Assembly (NCBI GenBank): GCA_035567895.1
Contig: DATMPC010000034.1
Coordinates: 40,530-104,529 of the forward strand
From: Terriglobales bacterium
Lineage (GTDB): Bacteria > Acidobacteriota > Terriglobia > Terriglobales > Acidobacteriaceae
Direction of reading: 5' to 3'
Length of the DNA: 64,000 bases
A model generated the notes under the pieces. That model worked only from the letters and a program-made list of their open reading frames with translations, was not told the DNA's origin and searched no databases. Within the stretch, counting starts at the first letter, position 1, and each line of letters opens with the position of its first letter. The translations under genes were made by a program, and so were the position numbers. Of this stretch, positions 59,925-64,000 are shown one piece after another.

Positions 59925-60821
59925 ATGGCGACCGCTACGCTAACGACCAAACCGCTAACGATGGCCGACATGAAAGGGAAGGTCGACCCGGATTGGTGTC
60001 CGGGATGCGGTGATTTTGGTGTGCTCGCCGCGCTGCAGAAAGCGCTGGTGGAGCTGCAGATCCCAACTCACAACATCGTGGCCATCAGCGGCATTGGCTG
60101 CTCTTCAAACCTGCCCGGCTACATCAACACTTACGGCATGCATACGCTGCATGGACGCTCACTGGCGGTGGCGACAGGCGTGAAGCAGGCGAACCATGAG
60201 CTCACCGTGATCGTGACCGGAGGCGATGGCGACGGCTTCGGCATCGGCGGCAATCACTTCGTCCACACGATGCGGCGCAACGTGGACTTGCTCTACATCG
60301 TGATGGACAACCAGATTTACGGTTTGACTACCGGCCAGACTTCTCCGACCAGCCGCCTGGGCATGAAAACCAAGAGCATGCCCTTCGGCAATATCGAGGC
60401 TCCCGTCAACCCGATCACGATGGCCCTCGCCGCCGGCGCGACGTTCATCGCCCGTGGCTTCAGCGGCGAACAAAAGCACCTCACCGAGTTGATCAAGCAC
60501 GGCATCGAACACAAGGGCTTCTCGTTTATCGATGTCTTTAGCCCGTGCGTTACCTACAACCTCGACAATACTTATCAGTGGTTCCGTCCGCGGGTAAAGA
60601 AGCTCGAAGATGACGCAACCTACGACTCGACTGACTGGACAGCAGCGATGGAACGATCAACCTTGTGGGGAGAAGAAATCCCAATCGGGAAATTCTTCGA
60701 ACGCACCGATCTTCCGGCGTTGCATGCAGCTGAGCCGGTTCTGAACGACGGTCCGCTGGTTCACCGCGATCTGCGATTGCCTGCTGAGGTGACGCGCGGG
60801 TTCATCGAGGAATTGATGTAG
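59925..60821 (+). CDS. korB: 2-oxoacid:ferredoxin oxidoreductase, beta subunit
   Basis: A 298-residue subunit that binds thiamine diphosphate and a 4Fe-4S cluster. Cysteines: C25 and C28 in WCPGCGDFG, GIGCSSNLPGY and FSPCVTYN. The TPP motif is TGGDGDGFGIGGNHFVHTMRRNVDLLYIVMDNQIYGLTTGQTSPTS. GAGGAG 8 bases before the ATG. It completes the KorAB enzyme; a ferredoxin partner is not in the window. The substrate (2-oxoglutarate, pyruvate or a branched acid) is not fixed by sequence alone. Confidence 0.93.
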   Translation: MATATLTTKPLTMADMKGKVDPDWCPGCGDFGVLAALQKALVELQIPTHNIVAISGIGCSSNLPGYINTYGMHTLHGRSLAVATGVKQANHELTVIVTGGDGDGFGIGGNHFVHTMRRNVDLLYIVMDNQIYGLTTGQTSPTSRLGMKTKSMPFGNIEAPVNPITMALAAGATFIARGFSGEQKHLTELIKHGIEHKGFSFIDVFSPCVTYNLDNTYQWFRPRVKKLEDDATYDSTDWTAAMERSTLWGEEIPIGKFFERTDLPALHAAEPVLNDGPLVHRDLRLPAEVTRGFIEELM

Positions 60822-60924
60822 CGGCGTAGTCGGACTGAACCGGGGAAGAGCGAACACGAAGGTCACGAAGGCTAAACCCTGGAGGTCACGAAGCCGTTTT
60901 TGCTTATTGCCTATCGCTTATTGC

Positions 60925-62688
60925 TTATCGCTGCTTTTTCAACGCTCTCTTCTGCAAGTGTGCGCGCATCTCTTGCCCAAACTTTGTCTTGTTGAAAGCA
61001 AGTTGTTGCACGATGCCGATGATGTTGCCGGCTGCCCAGTACAGACTCAATCCTGCCGACAAGTTCCACGTGAAAACGCCCAGCAGCAGAGGCATGGTGA
61101 ACTGCATCATCTTTTGCTGTGCAGGATCCATGCCGGCCTGTGGAGTGATTTGCTGCATGAGGAACATCGACACGATGAAGAAGATCGTGAGCACATGCGA
61201 GGGGCTGGAGAGATCGTGCAACCACAGCCACCCCGCCTGACGCAGTTCGATGGCACTGCTCAGCATGGTGTAGAAGGCCCACAGAAAGGGCAATTGCAGG
61301 AGATTGGGTAAGCACCCGCCAAGCGGGTTCACACCTTCGCGCTTGTAGAGTGCCTGCAACTCGCGGTTCTTCTCGGCCTGGCGTGGATCCGTGAGTTTGT
61401 AGCGCTTGTACTTGTCATTGATCGCAGTCACTTGAGGTTGCAGCTTCTGCATCCGCATTGCTGACTTGATGGTCGAGATGCGCAGCGGCAGCAAGGCAAC
61501 GTTAATGACCAGGGTCAAAATCAGGATCGCCCAGCCATAATTTCCGGTCCAATGTTCGTAAGTCCATCGCAGCCAGAGGAACAGTGGCTTAGCGAAGAAT
61601 GAGAAATAGCCAAAGTCCAGCAGCTTTTCCAAGGAAGGACCATTGGGCTGCGGCGAGATGCTGGCTGGAGTCGAATAAGCACGGATGTTGGAGATCACAT
61701 CCAACGCTTTCGGTCCAACGAATATCCGTTCGCTCGTCGGTCCCCCGGGCGTCCCTACTGCAATGCCCAAAACAGGAACACGCTCCTGGTCGTTAGGATC
61801 GGGCTTATCGGGATTTTTAGGGATGCGAATCTCGTTATGGAGTGTTACCGCGGCCACGTGATCCGGATCGTCAGGAAGAAAGGTTGCAGCGAAGTACTGA
61901 TCCACGCCGGCGGCCCAATTGAAGGGGCCGTTGATGGTGGCGCCGCCGCTTACTTTCTTCAGCGCCATGCGTTCGACCTTGTCCTCGCGATCGATATCGA
62001 TGCGCGCAGCGGCGTATGAAGCTGGATTCGTAGCGTCGCCGAATCCCGATGGCCATGCCGGGTAAGCAGTGACATACGAACCCTTCTGGGCGACCGAGGT
62101 CTCGACCCGAACTTCGTAGCTGTGGCTGAACGTGAGTTTCTTTTTGACGGAGATGTCACCGTCGGAGTACTCGAAGGTAAGGGTCTTGCTGTCACCTGAA
62201 TTGTCTTCGGTCGCTACGTACAGGACTTCATTCAACTTTTTGCGCAGCGACTCGTCATAGGCAAACAGCGAGAGCGGATATCCATACTGTGGAGGGGCGA
62301 CCGGATTCACCAGTTCCTGCGGCTGTCCCTGATCGTTCTTGTATTTCTTCAGAACCCAGGACTTCGCGAGTCCACCGCGATTGCTGAAGGTGATGCGATA
62401 AAGATCGTTCTCGACAACTGTCGGAGTCTCGGCGGCAGCTTGTTTTGTTGTAGCTGCACTTGCCGGTGGTCTGACCGATGCGATTGAGGTCGGCTCCGGC
62501 CCTGCAGGCGCGGCATTCTGCTGCGCAGATCTTTGGATTTCTTCCTGGCGTTGCGGGGGAGCCGGTGGCTTGTAGTACTTCGAAATGACCTGTTGAGTAA
62601 TAAAGATAACGACGAAGGTGAGAGCAAAAGTGAGTAGCAGCCGTCGCTCTGAGCCTGGCTCTTGATTGGGTGTTTGGAAATCGTTCAA
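60925..62688 (-). CDS. yidC: Membrane protein insertase YidC
   Basis: A 587-residue insertase with the Gram-negative layout: an N-terminal helix (LLLTFALTFVVIFITQQVISKYY), a large periplasmic beta domain (residues ~90-360) and the C-terminal insertase core (LFLWLRWTYEHWTGNYGWAILILTLVINVALLPLRISTIKSAMRMQKLQP, GCLPNLLQLPFLWAFYTMLSSAIELRQAGWLW, MPLLLGVFTWNLSAGLSLYWAAGNIIGIVQQ). The conserved Arg sits in LPLRISTIK. TTG start. It inserts and folds inner-membrane proteins. It is in the rpmH-rnpA-yidD-yidC run. Confidence 0.96.
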   Translation of the reverse strand: MNDFQTPNQEPGSERRLLLTFALTFVVIFITQQVISKYYKPPAPPQRQEEIQRSAQQNAAPAGPEPTSIASVRPPASAATTKQAAAETPTVVENDLYRITFSNRGGLAKSWVLKKYKNDQGQPQELVNPVAPPQYGYPLSLFAYDESLRKKLNEVLYVATEDNSGDSKTLTFEYSDGDISVKKKLTFSHSYEVRVETSVAQKGSYVTAYPAWPSGFGDATNPASYAAARIDIDREDKVERMALKKVSGGATINGPFNWAAGVDQYFAATFLPDDPDHVAAVTLHNEIRIPKNPDKPDPNDQERVPVLGIAVGTPGGPTSERIFVGPKALDVISNIRAYSTPASISPQPNGPSLEKLLDFGYFSFFAKPLFLWLRWTYEHWTGNYGWAILILTLVINVALLPLRISTIKSAMRMQKLQPQVTAINDKYKRYKLTDPRQAEKNRELQALYKREGVNPLGGCLPNLLQLPFLWAFYTMLSSAIELRQAGWLWLHDLSSPSHVLTIFFIVSMFLMQQITPQAGMDPAQQKMMQFTMPLLLGVFTWNLSAGLSLYWAAGNIIGIVQQLAFNKTKFGQEMRAHLQKRALKKQR

Positions 62689-62715
62689 CGTAACCTGCCA
62701 AAATTTTGCATAGTT

Positions 62716-62985
62716 CTAAGGTCGAAGCTGCTCGTGATGTGAAACGTGTGGCACCGGATCGTATCCGCTGGCTCCGAAGGGATGACAGCGCAGAACTCTG
62801 CGAATCGCAAGCATTCCCCCGCGCCACCAGCCATGTTCAGCCACAGCCTGGGCCCCATACTCTGAGCAGCTCGGACTGAAGCGACACGAATTGCCAAACA
62901 GAGGCGAGATCCAAAGCTTGTACCAGCGAAGCAGAGCTTCCACTGAGCTTTGACGATTCGCAATCTCCGTGAAGGCGGTTATCAC
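62716..62985 (-). CDS. yidD: Membrane insertion efficiency factor YidD
   Basis: An 89-residue protein. [35 protein letters not shown] and [17 protein letters not shown] are the YidD signature with its conserved cysteines. GTG start, 3 bp after the rnpA stop. It aids YidC-dependent insertion. Confidence 0.94.
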   Translation of the reverse strand: MITAFTEIANRQSSVEALLRWYKLWISPLFGNSCRFSPSCSEYGAQAVAEHGWWRGGMLAIRRVLRCHPFGASGYDPVPHVSHHEQLRP

Positions 62986-62988
62986 TTG

Positions 62989-63465
62989 TTAATGCTTTCT
63001 CGCGGCCAGACGCCCGGGATTGGCCGACCGCTGCTGTTGAGAAGGCCGACTGTTCTTATCCGTGCCTGATGCTGCCTTTTGTTCAATCACGTCAAAAGCG
63101 CGAGCGACCTCGGCACAGAGCTGTTGAAAATCGATCTCCAACACAACCTTCTTTGGATTAATCACAATATCCAGAGGACGCGTGAGTCGTCCAAGATTCT
63201 GAGTGATCGCAGCTCGCACTCTACGCTTAATACGATTGCGGATGACAGATTTTCCCATCGCGCGACCCACCGTAATTCCGATCCTCGGCTCCCGGGTACT
63301 CCCTGAATTCGTTCCAGCATCTTCTAGCGCCTCAGAACCTACAGACTCTCCGGGACGTAACAGATAAAAAGCGGTCAGGGCCTGCGAAAAATGACGTTGC
63401 CCGCACCGGTACACCACTTCAAACTCGGCGTGTTTTCTTAATCGATGCTCACGGGGAATCGACAT
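62989..63465 (-). CDS. rnpA: Ribonuclease P protein component
   Basis: A 158-residue RNA-binding subunit of RNase P. The family motif is GKSVIRNRIKRRVRAAIT, preceded by PRIGITVGRAMGKS, with N-terminal IPREHRLRKHAEFEVVYRCGQRHFSQALT. It is longer than usual (~120), with a low-complexity insert around residues 38-60 (GSEALEDAGTNSGSTREPR) and a basic tail (SGTDKNSRPSQQQRSANPGRLAARKH). It is between rpmH and yidD. Confidence 0.94.
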   Translation of the reverse strand: MSIPREHRLRKHAEFEVVYRCGQRHFSQALTAFYLLRPGESVGSEALEDAGTNSGSTREPRIGITVGRAMGKSVIRNRIKRRVRAAITQNLGRLTRPLDIVINPKKVVLEIDFQQLCAEVARAFDVIEQKAASGTDKNSRPSQQQRSANPGRLAARKH

Positions 63466-63558
63466 CGGGCTTACATCCTCCGTAGAGCCTCGCCCAGTTC
63501 GCCTTCATAATCGTTTTTGGAGGATGTTGAGAGGGGAGGCGCGGTCAGAACGCGCCGC

Positions 63559-63714
63559 TTACTCGCGGAACCCGGGCTTCACGGAAACCCGCTTACGCCC
63601 TTTCGCACGGCGTCGGGACAACACCGCCTGGCCGGACTTGGTCTTCATACGGGTCCGGAACCCGTGCGTCTTACTCCGCCTCCGGCGGTTGGGCTGAAAT
63701 GTGCGCTTCGGCAT
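63559..63714 (-). CDS. rpmH: 50S ribosomal protein L34
   Basis: A 51-residue basic ribosomal protein: [20 protein letters not shown], then [21 protein letters not shown]. Length and sequence are standard L34. It heads the rpmH-rnpA-yidD-yidC run; the frame falls below a 60-residue cutoff and would be missed by length filters. Confidence 0.97.
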   Translation of the reverse strand: MPKRTFQPNRRRRSKTHGFRTRMKTKSGQAVLSRRRAKGRKRVSVKPGFRE

Positions 63715-64000
63715 CGAGCAATGCACTCCTAGCTAAAAATATTTGCAGTGAGCAAACCTTAAGTATATCGGAGCAGTGCGGTTGCGGCAATTTTGCGGGC
63801 GGACTCGACAACGGGTCAGTTTGGCGATTACCTACTACGCGAAATGCAAGCAACTTCTTAAAACTGTCATCCCTTCTATAACCACGACGGCTCTGTCAAG
63901 GACGAAATAGGCAACACGAGTCCGCTGGCGTGGGCGATGAACGTTGTTTGCCCCGGCCTTTCCCTTATTAGGAGGGGGTTGGTTTTGGTGTTGCCTTTGC
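63715..64000. other. Upstream region of rpmH
   Basis: No gene is seen. It carries the rpmH promoter region (AT-rich near 63730-63770) and one isolated CTGTCATCCCTT arm at 63864, related to the compound palindromes near 32 and 34 kb. In many bacteria dnaA and oriC lie beyond rpmH; no DnaA box cluster is visible before the window ends. Confidence 0.45.

Noticed and set aside
63715..64000. Replication origin
   Set aside because: rpmH next to dnaA is common, but I see no cluster of TTATCCACA-like boxes in the remaining 286 bases, so an origin cannot be claimed.

Overview
The window looks like chromosome from an Acidobacteriota, most likely a Terriglobia (Koribacter-like) relative. This is inferred, not tested by search. 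The reasons are moderately GC-rich DNA, a diderm envelope gene set (lptD, a SurA/PrsA-like lipoprotein, PagL-like deacylase), a multiheme c-type cytochrome with a TPR tail, a fused 2-oxoacid:ferredoxin oxidoreductase, many TTG/GTG starts, and dense intergenic inverted repeats. No phage, transposase, CRISPR array or rRNA was seen. The right edge carries rpmH-rnpA-yidD-yidC, which in most bacteria lies next to dnaA/oriC.

Layout. 1-3.4 kb: sparse, with a repeat-rich gap, two small secreted proteins, the decayed 3' end of a DUF1287 gene and a PilZ protein. 3.4-10.5 kb: a Tat-exported sulfatase, a TonB-C-domain protein, a LysR regulator divergent from a SemiSWEET/5'-nucleotidase fusion, and a TetR regulator divergent from an EmrB-type exporter across two matching operator palindromes. 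10.7-12.6 kb: the conserved yceD-rpmF-plsX set. 13.1-22.2 kb: an ornithine-cyclodeaminase-like/FAD-oxidase pair, a MerR regulator, a 16-residue lysine-rich microgene, HyuB, threonine dehydrogenase, and a biotin carboxylase with its carrier subunit. 22.6-32.0 kb: an envelope block (lptD, DsbA-like and SurA-like genes on the minus strand) and a divergent RDD-ABC-ATPase-permease run. 32.3-45.8 kb: housekeeping and scattered genes (yqeY, galT, yraN, a class III aminotransferase, a DMT permease, PagL, FmdB, an orphan OppF-like ATPase, plsC, folC, heptaheme cytochrome).

46-57 kb is the clearest pathway island. It encodes a glucarate dehydratase, an aldo/keto reductase, an HpcH/HpaI aldolase, an ACS-type sugar-acid permease, two IlvD/Edd dehydratases, a DgoK-type kinase and a GarD/UxaA-type dehydratase. 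Together these would import hexarates and aldonates, dehydrate them to keto-deoxy acids, then phosphorylate or cleave these toward pyruvate. The genes are split between strands, with palindromic repeats between several of them. 57.7-64 kb: a tRNA with a CAT anticodon (probably Ile2), the KorAB oxidoreductase, and the yidC-yidD-rnpA-rpmH block.

The most unusual items are the SemiSWEET-nucleotidase fusion with its divergent regulator, the 16-residue microgene with its own strong Shine-Dalgarno and terminator, and several families of nested intergenic palindromes, two of which share an 18-bp core.
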